The notes: generated by a model from the letters alone, not told the origin. A stretch of 64,000 nucleotides of DNA from Pseudomonadota bacterium (GCA_021793155.1 JAJYTF010000026.1:1-64000), one strand, 5' to 3'. Positions 1 to 8,447 are shown, counted from the first letter of the stretch. Program-made: numbers and translations.

Positions 1-101
1 AGCTTCGATCCACGCTTCCTCCCCACGGTCGGTCGCCCTTCCGCAGTTGCGCTTCACTTCGTTCGCTGTGACCAGCTTACGGCGGGACTTGCACCCGCAA
101 G
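1..101. other. Unassigned left-edge segment
   Basis: No convincing gene starts or ends here. The block runs directly into the hairpin at 103-123. The alternating short inverted motifs look like a conserved non-coding tail rather than coding sequence. I cannot assign it to a known family, and it may be the end of something lying to the left of the window. Confidence 0.3.
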
Positions 102-102
102 A

Positions 103-123
103 GTGCGCCCATGCTGGGCGCAC
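103..123. terminator. Perfect 9-bp hairpin
   Basis: GTGCGCCCA at 103-111 pairs perfectly with TGGGCGCAC at 115-123 across a 3-nt loop. An A-rich run (CAAAAAG) follows on the plus strand and no U-tract. It may be the terminator of whatever is transcribed from the left, or part of a structured element together with 1-101. Confidence 0.4.
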
Positions 124-132
124 CAAAAAGAA

Positions 133-157
133 GGCCGGTCCGACTGGCGGACCGGCC
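133..157 (-). terminator. Rho-independent terminator of the DUF1127 gene
   Basis: GGCCGGTCCG at 133-142 is the perfect complement of CGGACCGGCC at 148-157, with a 5-nt loop. Read on the minus strand the stem is followed by TTCTTTTTGG, an adequate U-tract. It lies about 85 bp downstream of the stop codon of the minus-strand gene 242-487. Confidence 0.6.
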
Positions 158-241
158 AAAGATTGCTGCCGGGTGCACGTTTCGTTGGAAGCGGTCGCGG
201 GCAGCGGTTTTGCCGAAGAGCGTCGGGAGACGGAACGCTCC

Positions 242-487
242 TCAGCGAGAATGGCGCCAAACCTCCATTGCCGGGACCGGCAGACCTCGGGCCAGCCGGT
301 CGATATCGTGGCGCTGAAGACGGAGATCAGCCAGATCGCGGTCGTCGAACTGGTTCAGTTCCCGGGCGAGGCGCCGGCGCTCAAGGCTGCTGGCCAGGGC
401 CTCACGGAATTGGCGCATCACAGTGCCGACAAAGGCCAGCGGGCTGGAGGATTCGCAGTGGGTGAGGACCTGTTGGTGAGCAGTCAT
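242..487 (-). CDS. DUF1127 (YjiS-like) small protein
   Basis: An 81-residue protein. Its C-terminal half carries the DUF1127 pattern: an Arg-rich stretch, then LARELNQFDDRDLADL and a following HDIDRLARG, typical of the short basic helix-turn segment of this family. Members are common in alphaproteobacteria. Some have been linked to phosphate, carbon or RNA metabolism, but the role here is unknown. I chose the ATG at 487 because GGAAAG sits about nine bases upstream. An in-frame start at 526 adds 13 residues of no recognisable character. The gene stands alone and ends at the hairpin 133-157. The family call is reasonably safe; the function is not known. Confidence 0.7.
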   Translation of the reverse strand: MTAHQQVLTHCESSSPLAFVGTVMRQFREALASSLERRRLARELNQFDDRDLADLRLQRHDIDRLARGLPVPAMEVWRHSR

Positions 488-977
488 GACAGCGATCTTT
501 CCACAAGCAAATGTGCGTTGCAGCAAACCTAATCGGTTGGACGGCTCGACAGAAGCCGAGGCTTTGCAAGGGAGGGATGCATAATACGCATACCGGTACC
601 AGAATAAGGTTTTTATAGAGGCGGTAGATCGCTCATCCCCTGGAAGCCAACCGGATCGCGAGAATCACCGTCCGACGATCCAGCAGGTTCAGATTTCGCG
701 GTTTGCTGAGATCCCAAGCCGCGAATAGCATTTTTTTATTCTGAAGCTAAACTGGACAGGCCGGCGGCTTCCCGCAGCCGGCTGTTGGCACCGAAGAGGC
801 GACGACACCAAACATGGAGCATTTTCCCCAGCAGGCAGTGCCGCCAGCCTCAGCCGGAAAGATGGTCCCGACATCTTCCGCCGATGGCACGAATTCCGTG
901 GCCGACGCGGCGCAGCGGCTTTCAGCGGGTGGCCGTTGCCCAGCGTGATGCAAAAAACCAGGGGCGAATCCTCCGGG
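488..977. other. 490-bp intergenic region between divergent genes
   Basis: This separates the minus-strand DUF1127 gene from the plus-strand HD-GYP gene. An AT-rich patch around 577-618 contains TATTAT when read on the minus strand, a possible -10 for the DUF1127 gene, but there is no good -35. A run of seven T residues lies near 730-736. No gene, tRNA or strong hairpin was recognised. Confidence 0.4.
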
Positions 978-2087
978 ATGGGTATCCGCAATCCTGGTCG
1001 GCGAAACCATGTCTGCGTGGTTGACGCCAACCCAAAATTCCGACAGGAAGTCGTTCAGGCCCTGACCTCGTTTTACGAGGTCTCGGAACATTGGGAGCAA
1101 GGCCCGGCCTTGGAGGCCATCGCCTTTGATCCGCCGGCCGCGGTCATTCTCGACGAGAACGTTCTTCCCCGCGGAGGACTGCCGCTGTTGCGCGAGATTT
1201 GCTGCGTTCCCGATCTCGATCGGATTCCGGTCATCTGTACGGCGACCACCGAGCGCAGCAATTTTCTGGCCGACGCCTCGCTCCTCGGGGTGCGCAGCAG
1301 ACTCCTCAAACCATTCCGCCGCAGCGCTCTGCTGCAGGCGCTGTCGCATGAAATCAACGGCAAGATCGAACGAAGCTGGATCAAGATCGAGCCGCTGCAG
1401 CAAGCCGCGCTCCAGCGGACGACGCGAGTTTTCAACACCTTGGCCGACATGATCGGCGAAGGTCAATCCATGCCTTACGACCAGCTTCGGAACGCCTGTG
1501 AACCACTGGTCGAGGCGGTGCGTGCGGGCAACTACCGTGCAATGCTGGAAGGTGTGCGCGACCACGACAACTATACCTATGTGCACTCGCTCCGCGTCGC
1601 CATTTTCCTCTCGGTCTTCGGCGATGCCATCGGGCTCCGCGGCGACGACCTGTCGACCTTGGCCGCCGGCGGGCTGATCCATGATGTTGGCAAGATGACT
1701 GTGCCTTTTCAGGTGCTGAACAAACCAGGCCGCCTGAACGACGAGGAATTGCGGATCGTGAGGGGCCACGTCCCTCCTGCCGACCGCTTCCTCGCATTGA
1801 TCCCCCGCCTGCCGCGCGGGGCCATGACCATCGCCGCGCAGCACCACGAAAAACTCGACGGGAGCGGCTATCCGCACGGCGTCAAGGGAGTCGAACTGAA
1901 CGAACTGGCCCGCATGGCGACAATCACCGACATGTTCAGCGCGCTTACCGACTGGCGGACCTACAAGGACGCCATGGATCCCGAGCAGGCCATGTTCATC
2001 TTGACGCAACTGGACAAGGAGTTGGACCAGCGCCTGTTGAAAATGTTCCGCGCCGTCCTGCTCGATACCGCTCAGAAACTTTCCTAG
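978..2087 (+). CDS. REC / HD-GYP response regulator, probable c-di-GMP phosphodiesterase
   Basis: A 369-residue two-domain protein. Residues 8-130 form a receiver domain: acidic pocket near D16, phospho-acceptor in ILDEN at about D59, and conserved Lys in LLKPF at about K111. Residues 165-369 are an HD-GYP domain with HSLRVA, the HD pair in LIHDVGK (235-236), HHEKLD (289-290) and GYP (297-299). The family hydrolyses cyclic di-GMP to pGpG or GMP. The HxxxxA segment (HVPPADRF) lacks the usual Gly but keeps its His, so activity is likely. Start is uncertain: ATG 978 follows AGGGG at longer than usual spacing; ATG 948 and TTG 936 are alternatives. No partner kinase is adjacent upstream, but a hybrid kinase follows. 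The TAG stop is also the first triplet of the structured repeat 2085-2206. Confidence 0.85.
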   Translation: MGIRNPGRRNHVCVVDANPKFRQEVVQALTSFYEVSEHWEQGPALEAIAFDPPAAVILDENVLPRGGLPLLREICCVPDLDRIPVICTATTERSNFLADASLLGVRSRLLKPFRRSALLQALSHEINGKIERSWIKIEPLQQAALQRTTRVFNTLADMIGEGQSMPYDQLRNACEPLVEAVRAGNYRAMLEGVRDHDNYTYVHSLRVAIFLSVFGDAIGLRGDDLSTLAAGGLIHDVGKMTVPFQVLNKPGRLNDEELRIVRGHVPPADRFLALIPRLPRGAMTIAAQHHEKLDGSGYPHGVKGVELNELARMATITDMFSALTDWRTYKDAMDPEQAMFILTQLDKELDQRLLKMFRAVLLDTAQKLS

Positions 2088-2206
2088 TGGTGAAAATCCG
2101 ACGGATGGTACCGCCACCAGCCGTCGAATTTTCACCACAATTCAATTGGTTGGTGGGCCGCCTGATCCAGGCGCTTGGGGACCAAGCGTCTGGGGCGGAC
2201 CACTAG
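2085..2206. repeat. 122-bp structured repeat, copy 1
   Basis: This aligns without gaps to 51880-52001 at about 79% identity (96 of 122 positions by eye). Hairpin 1 pairs 2088-2104 with 2121-2137 across a loop containing GGTACCG and CACCA. It is followed by a conserved CAATTCAAT linker. Hairpin 2 has an inner stem of 2167-2178 with 2182-2193 and an outer stem closing near 2150-2162 and 2193-2205. Changes between the copies fall in pairs that keep the stems. No transposase or coding potential was seen in it. Confidence 0.8.
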
Positions 2207-2217
2207 CCTTGGTTTCC

Positions 2218-2247
2218 CCCTCGCCGGGCGGGACCATCCGGCGAGGG
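2218..2247 (+). terminator. Hairpin downstream of the HD-GYP gene
   Basis: CCCTCGCCGG at 2218-2227 is perfectly complementary to CCGGCGAGGG at 2238-2247 with a 10-nt loop. It follows the repeat element and could terminate the HD-GYP transcript, although no clear U-tract follows. Confidence 0.4.
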
Positions 2248-2299
2248 ACTATGGTAAATTTGACACTGTAAACCTTTTGATTGAGCCACTGCACTAGGC

Positions 2300-2384
2300 T
2301 CAGAATCCGACGGGTAGTGTCCACACCAGTCGGATTCTCCCAACAATTCAATCAATTGGCGGTCCGATCCTGAGGTCCGCCATA
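2300..2384. repeat. Structured repeat, shortened copy 3
   Basis: AGAATCCGAC near 2301-2310 pairs perfectly with GTCGGATTCT near 2329-2338. The stem sequence, the ACACCA loop end and the CAACAATTCAATCAATTGGCGGTCCG-type linker correspond to copy 1. The second hairpin is reduced to GGCGGTCC with GGTCCGCC and lacks the inner stem. It lies 94 bp beyond copy 1 in the same orientation. Confidence 0.65.
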
Positions 2385-2563
2385 CCCAGTCGGGACCGGC
2401 CTGCGGAGCCACCTGCACCGGCGCCGACGAGCCGGAAAAGCGACAGTCAGCTGATCGATGACGGATGTCCAGCGGATAGCCCGCGTGAGACGTCGGAAGC
2501 CGTCATCAAAAGGCGCACTACCGAATTTCGGTCATTCACTTTCAAGTCGAACATCCTGATATC

Positions 2564-4621
2564 ATGAGCTTTCCGCAAGTGGATGCCGCGATGCAGCAGG
2601 AAGAAGCACATCGTCTTGACGTGCTCAGACGCTACGGCATTTTGGATACACCGCGCGAGGAGGCCTTCGACCGCGTCGCGCGGATGGCGGCATGGCACTT
2701 CCACACCCCGGTCGGACTGGTATCGTTCGTCGACGATGCTCGCCAATGGCACAAGGCGACCTATGGCCTTGATGAACAAGAGATCAGCCGTAGCCACGGC
2801 TTCTGTCGGGATGTTATCCGGAAAAGCACGGTGACCGTCATCCTTGACGCGCGGAAAGACCCTCGTTTCCGTGTGCACCCCCAAGTCACCGGATTTCCCC
2901 ACATTCGCTTCTTAGTGGCGGCACCCATCATCGCCGCCGAAGGATGCCGGCTCGGCATGGTCGCGGCCCTCGACCGCCATCAGCGCCGCAAGGTGTCAAA
3001 GACCGATCGCCAGTTCCTTGTCGACCTCGCCGCCATTGTGGCGCAGGGACTGGAGGAACGCCTGGCCACCCAGATGGTCACGCGAGAGGCCGCTACCCGC
3101 CGGCGCATCGAAAGCGAACTGGAGGTCACCAACACCCGGTTTCGTCTGGCCATCACCAATTCGCCGGTGGTGTTGTGCACCGAGGATCGCGATCTGCGCT
3201 ATACCTGGATCGCTAATCCGCCTGGATCGACATCCCCCGAGGCCTTCCTCGGCAAGACCTGCGAGGAGATTTGGGCACCTGAATTGGCCCGCGACCTCTC
3301 GGCGCTGAAGCGTCGGGCGCTGGAGCAGACGACCGTCGTCCGCGGGTCTGTCCACTTGCTCATTGGCGACTGCCGGCATCGCTTCGACGTGACCTATGAG
3401 CCGCTGTATGATCACGGCGCCATAGTCGGCGTCTCCGGTGCAGCGGTCGACGTGACCGAACGGCATGAGGCGCAGGAGGCTCTTAAACGCGCCCTCGACG
3501 GCGCCAACGAGGCCGAAGCGGCGAAGGCGCACTTCCTTGCGGCGGCCAGCCATGACCTGCGCCAACCGATCCAATCGTTGTTCTTGCTCGTCGATGTGCT
3601 CAGGAACGCACTCAGGGGACAACCGGCAGCCCGGACTGCGGAGGCGGCATGGGAGGCGGTAAACGCCCTTCGTGGACTGCTCGACAGTCTCTTGGATATT
3701 TCGAGGCTGGATGCGGGACTCATATTGCCACAGATAGCGTCCTTCCCGCTGCAGCCGCTCTTCGAACGTCTGACGGGTGAGGCCCGGCCCGAAGCGACAA
3801 GAAAGGGCCTTCGGCTAAGGACGGTGGCGACCCGGGCCGCCGTATCAAGTGATCCGGTGCTGTTGGAACGCATCCTGCGCAACCTCATTGAAAACGCCAT
3901 CCGCTACACCGACCGAGGGGGCGTTGTGCTGGGCTGCCGTCATCGCGGCGCGGTTCTGCGCATCGAAGTGGTCGACACCGGGCGTGGCATTCCTGCCGAG
4001 AAGATCGACGAGGTGTTCAGGGAATTCGTCCAACTGGGCAACGAGGAACGCGATCGTCGCAAGGGGCTGGGACTCGGCTTAGCCATTGTCCGCCGCTTGG
4101 CCGGCTTGCTCGGACATCGGGTCGACCTTCGTTCGTGCCCCGGCCGCGGCACGCGCATTTCGGTGGAACTGTACCGTCGCCATGTCAGTCCAATCTGCGC
4201 GGCCCCCAAGAACGCCTCCCGGCACCTTGAAGGGCGCGTACTGGTCGTCGAGGACGATATCGAGGTGGCTCAGGCGATGGCCGCCGGTTTGCAGCAGGCA
4301 GGGCTCCAGGTGGTCTTGGCGGCCAGCGCCGAGCAAGCGCTCGCGTCGCTGGCAGGCACACAACCTGATGTAATCATCGCCGATTTTCGCTTGCGCGGTG
4401 GCTGCACCGGCCCGCAGGCGATCAAAATGGTTCGGGACCAATTCGGCACCGCCATCCCGGGGGTCCTGCTTACGGGGGACACCTCCCTGGAAAGCCTGAA
4501 GCAGGCCGAGGCCAGCGGCTCCCCCCTCCTGCACAAGCCGGCCCCCCTCGATCGACTTCTCAATGTCATTGGCGAGCAACTCTCTTCGTCGCCGGGCAAG
4601 CGTCATCGCTGCCAAGCGTAA
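2564..4621 (+). CDS. GAF-PAS hybrid sensor histidine kinase
   Basis: A 685-residue cytoplasmic kinase with no membrane segment. Order: a GAF domain at about 20-168; a PAS domain at about 190-300; HisKA with the phospho-accepting His330 in AAASHDLRQP; HATPase with N box LRNLIENAIRYTD (438-450), G1 DTGRGIP and G2 GLGLGLAIV; and a C-terminal receiver at 557-680 with acceptor D607 in IIADF. The H-box neighbourhood (ASHDLRQPIQSL) is of the hybrid-kinase type often paired with an HD-GYP or LuxR output. It follows the REC/HD-GYP gene, whose receiver could be its phosphorelay target, but the 476-bp gap between them argues for separate transcription. The ATG at 2564 has a weak ribosome site. The signal sensed is unknown. 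Confidence 0.88.
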   Translation: MSFPQVDAAMQQEEAHRLDVLRRYGILDTPREEAFDRVARMAAWHFHTPVGLVSFVDDARQWHKATYGLDEQEISRSHGFCRDVIRKSTVTVILDARKDPRFRVHPQVTGFPHIRFLVAAPIIAAEGCRLGMVAALDRHQRRKVSKTDRQFLVDLAAIVAQGLEERLATQMVTREAATRRRIESELEVTNTRFRLAITNSPVVLCTEDRDLRYTWIANPPGSTSPEAFLGKTCEEIWAPELARDLSALKRRALEQTTVVRGSVHLLIGDCRHRFDVTYEPLYDHGAIVGVSGAAVDVTERHEAQEALKRALDGANEAEAAKAHFLAAASHDLRQPIQSLFLLVDVLRNALRGQPAARTAEAAWEAVNALRGLLDSLLDISRLDAGLILPQIASFPLQPLFERLTGEARPEATRKGLRLRTVATRAAVSSDPVLLERILRNLIENAIRYTDRGGVVLGCRHRGAVLRIEVVDTGRGIPAEKIDEVFREFVQLGNEERDRRKGLGLGLAIVRRLAGLLGHRVDLRSCPGRGTRISVELYRRHVSPICAAPKNASRHLEGRVLVVEDDIEVAQAMAAGLQQAGLQVVLAASAEQALASLAGTQPDVIIADFRLRGGCTGPQAIKMVRDQFGTAIPGVLLTGDTSLESLKQAEASGSPLLHKPAPLDRLLNVIGEQLSSSPGKRHRCQA

Positions 4622-4724
4622 TCTCTTTGATCACTCGACGTGAGCCCGAGGCGAAGCAACCCGGCTTCGGACCTCGCGTTTCACTCGGACAGGCCTCTGG
4701 TCCTCATCCCAGGAGCGAACGCGA

Positions 4725-5138
4725 TCAGTTTTCCGGAGCACAGGGAATGACGTGTTCTTGCTCGTCCGGATCGTTTCGCGCCACGATCGCGTAGGCCGCC
4801 TCGGTGCCGCTCAGATTGAACGGTTGATGGGGAAGGTTTGGGGGAATGTAGAGAAAGTCACCCTGCCGGTTGATGATCCTTTTCCGAAGCCCATCCCCGT
4901 AATGTGTTTCCACCTCGCCCTGCAGAATATAGATCGCCGTCTCGAACCCCGCATGATGGTGCGCTTCTGCGGCCCCGCCCGGCGGGATCACCACCAGATT
5001 CATGGAAATGCCTTTCGATCCGGCAGTCGTTCCCGAAATGCCGACGAAATAGGGAAGCTTTTGCCGCGTCATGAATTCGCTCGACGGCCGGACCGTAACG
5101 ATTTCGCCATCACGGCTGCTGTCGTGACCACTGCTCAT
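4725..5138 (-). CDS. Cupin-domain protein
   Basis: A 137-residue single-domain cupin. The first metal motif is recognisable as HHHAGFETAIYILQGE (His 60-62, Glu 67). The second motif region follows with the beta strand GDFLYIPP and NLPHQPFN. Small cupins of this layout bind a metal ion; some act as isomerases, dioxygenases or sensors, so the substrate cannot be inferred. The start at 5138 is supported by GGAGGA placed six to seven bases upstream, and it discards an unconvincing 38-residue extension to 5252. The gene is divergent from the ABC-F gene across 149 bp that must hold both promoters. Confidence 0.8.
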   Translation of the reverse strand: MSSGHDSSRDGEIVTVRPSSEFMTRQKLPYFVGISGTTAGSKGISMNLVVIPPGGAAEAHHHAGFETAIYILQGEVETHYGDGLRKRIINRQGDFLYIPPNLPHQPFNLSGTEAAYAIVARNDPDEQEHVIPCAPEN

Positions 5139-5287
5139 GCGCCGTCCTCCGCTGTGGGACCGCCCCACCATATAGGCATGGTCGCGGCAGAGGGCAGCGG
5201 AGATCTTCATCAGATCGATAAGGATTCTGTCGCACTGCATATCCTGTGGCATAAGGGGCCGCTCACGTCACGGGAACGCAGCGACAG

Positions 5288-6910
5288 ATGATTCGTTTTG
5301 AGAATATCAGCAAGCAGAACAGTCACCGAATCCTCTACTTCGAGGCTTCGGCAGCACTCAACCGGGGCGAAAAAATCGGCCTCGTCGGCCCGAACGGTGC
5401 CGGTAAGACAACGCTGTTCCGCATGATCACCGGCGAAGAGTTGCCGGACGAGGGGCAGGTGTCGATCGAGAAAAACGTCTCGATTGGCTACTTCAATCAG
5501 GATGTCGGCGAAATGTCCGGCCGCAGCGCCGTCGCCGAAGTGATGGATGGGGCCGGGCCGGTCAGCACGGTGGCGGCGGAATTGGCGAGCCTGGAATTGG
5601 CAATGTGCGATCCCGGCCGCGCCGACGGCATGGAAGCGATCATCGAGCGCTATGGCGAAGTGCAGGCGCGTTTCGAGGAGTTGGGAGGCTACGAACTGGA
5701 GGGTCGAGCCCGAGAAGTGCTTGCCGGGCTCAGTTTCAGCCAGGAGATGATGGATGCCGACGTCGGCGCTCTGTCGGGCGGCTGGAAGATGCGCGTCGCG
5801 CTTGGCCGCATCCTGCTCATGCGGCCGGACGCCATGCTCCTCGACGAGCCGAGCAACCATCTGGACCTCGAAAGCCTGATCTGGCTGGAGGAATTCCTGA
5901 AGGGATACGAAGGCGCTCTCCTGATGACCTCGCATGACCGCGAGTTCCTGAACCGAATCGTCACGAAGATCATCGAGATCGATGACGGATCACTGAACAG
6001 TTACTCGGGCGATTACGCATTCTACGAGCAGCAGCGGGCGCTGAACGAAAAGCAGCAGCAAGCGCAGTTCGAGCGCCAGCAAGCCATGTTGGCGAAGGAA
6101 ATCAGGTTCATCGAGCGTTTCAAAGCCCGTGCCTCGCACGCCAGTCAGGTGCAAAGCCGGGTGAAGAAGCTGGATAAGATCGAGCGTTTCGAGCCGCCGC
6201 GGCGGCGCCAGACCGTCTCGTTCGATTTTCCGCCGGCACCGCGCTCCGGCGAGGATGTCGTGGTTCTGAAGAACGTGCACAAGCGCTATGGCAGCCAGAC
6301 CATCTATCAGGGTCTCGACTTCATGATCCGCCGCAAGGAGCGCTGGTGCGTCTTGGGTGTCAACGGCGCGGGGAAATCGACGCTGTTGAAGCTGGTGGCG
6401 GGCTCGGCCGAACCGGACGCCGGAACCGTCGCCGTCGGCGGCAGTGTCAAGATGGGCTATTTTTCCCAGCACGCAATGGAACTGCTCGATGGCGACCTGA
6501 CGGTATTCGAGTCGCTGGAAGCGGCTTTCCCGCAGGCGAACCAGGGATCGCTCCGGGCGCTCGCCGGCTGTTTCGGCTTCTCCGGCGATGACGTGGAAAA
6601 GAAATGCCGCGTCCTGTCCGGTGGCGAAAAGGCCCGGCTGGTGATGGCGATCATGCTCTTCAATCCGCCCAATTTCCTGGTGCTCGACGAGCCGACCAAC
6701 CACCTCGATCTCGATACCAAGCAAATGTTGATCACGGCGCTGGCCGCCTATGAGGGAACCATGCTGTTCGTGTCCCACGACCGCCATTTCCTGGCGGCGC
6801 TGTCCAACCGGGTGCTGGAACTGACGCCCGAGGGCATCCACCAATATGGCGGCGGCTATACGGAATACGTCCTGCGCACCGGGCAGGAAGCACCGGGGCT
6901 CCACAGTTGA
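5288..6910 (+). CDS. ABC-F family ATP-binding protein
   Basis: A 540-residue protein with two ABC ATPase cassettes and no transmembrane domain, the hallmark of ABC-F translation or ribosome factors (Uup, YheS, EttA type). Cassette 1 has Walker A GPNGAGKTT, signature LSGGWKMRVAL and Walker B LLDEPSNHLDL. Cassette 2 has GVNGAGKST, LSGGEKARL and LVLDEPTNHLDL. The charged, Gln-rich linker near residues 245-300 (KQQQAQFERQQ) is the helical ABC-F linker that reaches the ribosomal tRNA sites. Such proteins resolve stalled ribosomes or protect against antibiotics; which subfamily this one belongs to cannot be settled by eye. The coding sequence is intact. Confidence 0.9.
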   Translation: MIRFENISKQNSHRILYFEASAALNRGEKIGLVGPNGAGKTTLFRMITGEELPDEGQVSIEKNVSIGYFNQDVGEMSGRSAVAEVMDGAGPVSTVAAELASLELAMCDPGRADGMEAIIERYGEVQARFEELGGYELEGRAREVLAGLSFSQEMMDADVGALSGGWKMRVALGRILLMRPDAMLLDEPSNHLDLESLIWLEEFLKGYEGALLMTSHDREFLNRIVTKIIEIDDGSLNSYSGDYAFYEQQRALNEKQQQAQFERQQAMLAKEIRFIERFKARASHASQVQSRVKKLDKIERFEPPRRRQTVSFDFPPAPRSGEDVVVLKNVHKRYGSQTIYQGLDFMIRRKERWCVLGVNGAGKSTLLKLVAGSAEPDAGTVAVGGSVKMGYFSQHAMELLDGDLTVFESLEAAFPQANQGSLRALAGCFGFSGDDVEKKCRVLSGGEKARLVMAIMLFNPPNFLVLDEPTNHLDLDTKQMLITALAAYEGTMLFVSHDRHFLAALSNRVLELTPEGIHQYGGGYTEYVLRTGQEAPGLHS

Positions 6911-6917
6911 TCTGGCG

Positions 6918-6935
6918 CCGGCAGGCCTCTGCCGG
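6918..6935. terminator. Bidirectional hairpin between convergent genes
   Basis: CCGGCAG at 6918-6924 pairs with CTGCCGG at 6929-6935 around a 4-nt loop. A second small stem, AGCCGG with CCGGCT, follows at about 6947-6962. They lie in the 54-bp gap between the ends of the ABC-F and glucosidase genes and could terminate both. Confidence 0.45.
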
Positions 6936-6964
6936 GCCCAAAGGAAAGCCGGGAAGCCGGCTGA

Positions 6965-8287
6965 TCAAAGCTTCCCGCTTTTGACCACTTTGCTGAAGAA
7001 TTTGTAGCTGTCCTTCGGCGTGCGCTTCAGGGTGTCGTAGTCGACCCGGACAATGCCGAAGCGTTTGGACAGCCCGAAGGCCCATTCGAAATTGTCCAAC
7101 AGGCTCCAGCACAGATAGCCCCTGACGTTGCAGCCGTCGGCCAGGGCGCGGGCCACCGATTCCAAGTGGTCCCTGAGGAAGGCCACCCGCTCGGCGTCGT
7201 GCACCTTGCCGTTCACCGGCTGGTCGTCGTAAGCCGCGCCGTTCTCGGCGATGAACACTGCCGGATTGCCGTAGTGCTCCTTGAACTCGACAAGCAGATC
7301 GTACAGCCCGTCCGGCTGCACCGGCCAGGCCATGCCGGTCCAGCGCTCGCAGCGGGCGTCGCCCCATCCGACGTCGAAGGGGTGCCCGGCCTCGTACTTC
7401 ATGGTCATGCGGGAATAATAATTGATGCCCAGCAGGTCGATGGGATAGCGGATCGCCTCTTCGTCTCCGGGCAGCACGAAATCCTTCATGCGGTCGGCCA
7501 GCAGCGGCGGAATGCGCCCGCGCAGCAGGCCATCCAGCGGCACCCTGTTCCAAACCGCGTCCCAGCGCGCCGCCGCGGCGACGTCGGCGGCGCGGTCGGT
7601 GTCGGGGCGGCAAGGCTGCAGATTGATCACCGTCCCCAGGGTCAGTCCGCGATGCTCGGCGGCAATCGCCCGCAGTGCGGCGCCCTGAGCCAGGTTCTGG
7701 TGGTGCAGCGCCCGCAGGATGCCCTGCTCGCCCAGTTTATGACCCGGCGCATGCTCGCCCACGCCATAGCCGAAAATGGCTACTACATTGGGCTCGTTCA
7801 GCATCATCCAGTCCTTGACCCGGTCGGCCAGGCGCTTGGTGACCACGCGAGCGTATTCGGCGAACGGCCCGATGACCTCACGGCCCTGCCAGCCGCCGCG
7901 ATCCTCGAGCGGCTGGGGCAGATCCCAGTGGTAGAGGCAGGCCATCGGACGAATGCCGGCTTCCAGCAGGCCGTCGACCAGGCGGTCGTAGAAATCCAGG
8001 CCCTGCCGGTTTACCGGGCCGGTGCCCGTCGGAATGATGCGCGGCCAGGCGATGGAGAAGCGATAGGCGTTGAAACCCGCCTCCTTCATCAGCGCGATGT
8101 CTTCCGGCCAACGGTGATAATGGTCGCAGGCGACGGCGGCGGTGCTGCCGTCGACGATCTTCCCCGCCGCAGCGAACGTGTCCCAGATGCAGGGGCCGCG
8201 GCCGTCGGCGTCGAGGGCGCCCTCGATCTGATAGGACGAAGTCGACGCGCCCCAAAGAAAATCTTTGGGAAAGGTATAGGAAGGCAT
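6965..8287 (-). CDS. GH1 family beta-glucosidase
   Basis: A 440-residue glycoside hydrolase family 1 enzyme of full length. The N-terminus carries the family signature FPKDFLWGASTSSYQIEG. The acid/base Glu165 is in LNEPN and the nucleophile Glu348 in FIAENG. The other GH1 landmarks HWDLPQPL, NYYSR and the C-terminal YLCWSLLDNFEW are present. It would cleave terminal beta-glucosyl (or galactosyl, fucosyl) residues from oligosaccharides. No signal peptide is evident, so action is cytoplasmic. The start at 8287 (MPSYTF) has GAGGGG about eight bases upstream; an upstream in-frame start at 8335 is unnecessary. There is no sugar transporter or regulator beside it, so the natural substrate is open. 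Confidence 0.93.
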   Translation of the reverse strand: MPSYTFPKDFLWGASTSSYQIEGALDADGRGPCIWDTFAAAGKIVDGSTAAVACDHYHRWPEDIALMKEAGFNAYRFSIAWPRIIPTGTGPVNRQGLDFYDRLVDGLLEAGIRPMACLYHWDLPQPLEDRGGWQGREVIGPFAEYARVVTKRLADRVKDWMMLNEPNVVAIFGYGVGEHAPGHKLGEQGILRALHHQNLAQGAALRAIAAEHRGLTLGTVINLQPCRPDTDRAADVAAAARWDAVWNRVPLDGLLRGRIPPLLADRMKDFVLPGDEEAIRYPIDLLGINYYSRMTMKYEAGHPFDVGWGDARCERWTGMAWPVQPDGLYDLLVEFKEHYGNPAVFIAENGAAYDDQPVNGKVHDAERVAFLRDHLESVARALADGCNVRGYLCWSLLDNFEWAFGLSKRFGIVRVDYDTLKRTPKDSYKFFSKVVKSGKL

Positions 8288-8447
8288 GCCGCAATCCCCT
8301 CGTGGTGAGAAGCTGACCGATGGCGCGGGAGCCATCCGTCAGGATCGGACCACTAGGACAGTTCACGCGGTTCCAGCATGCCTCAACGGCGCGGCTTGCA
8401 CCACCCTCCTGGCCGCCAGGCCAAAGGACGCGACGCGGCTACGATGG

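Noticed and set aside
747-2138. 463-codon open frame on the minus strand
   Set aside because: It lies opposite the well-supported REC/HD-GYP gene and has no recognisable domain; long antisense frames are common at this GC content.
2260-2288. TTGACA as a promoter for the hybrid kinase
   Set aside because: No acceptable -10 box 16-18 bp downstream, and the kinase start is about 300 bp away beyond the third repeat copy.
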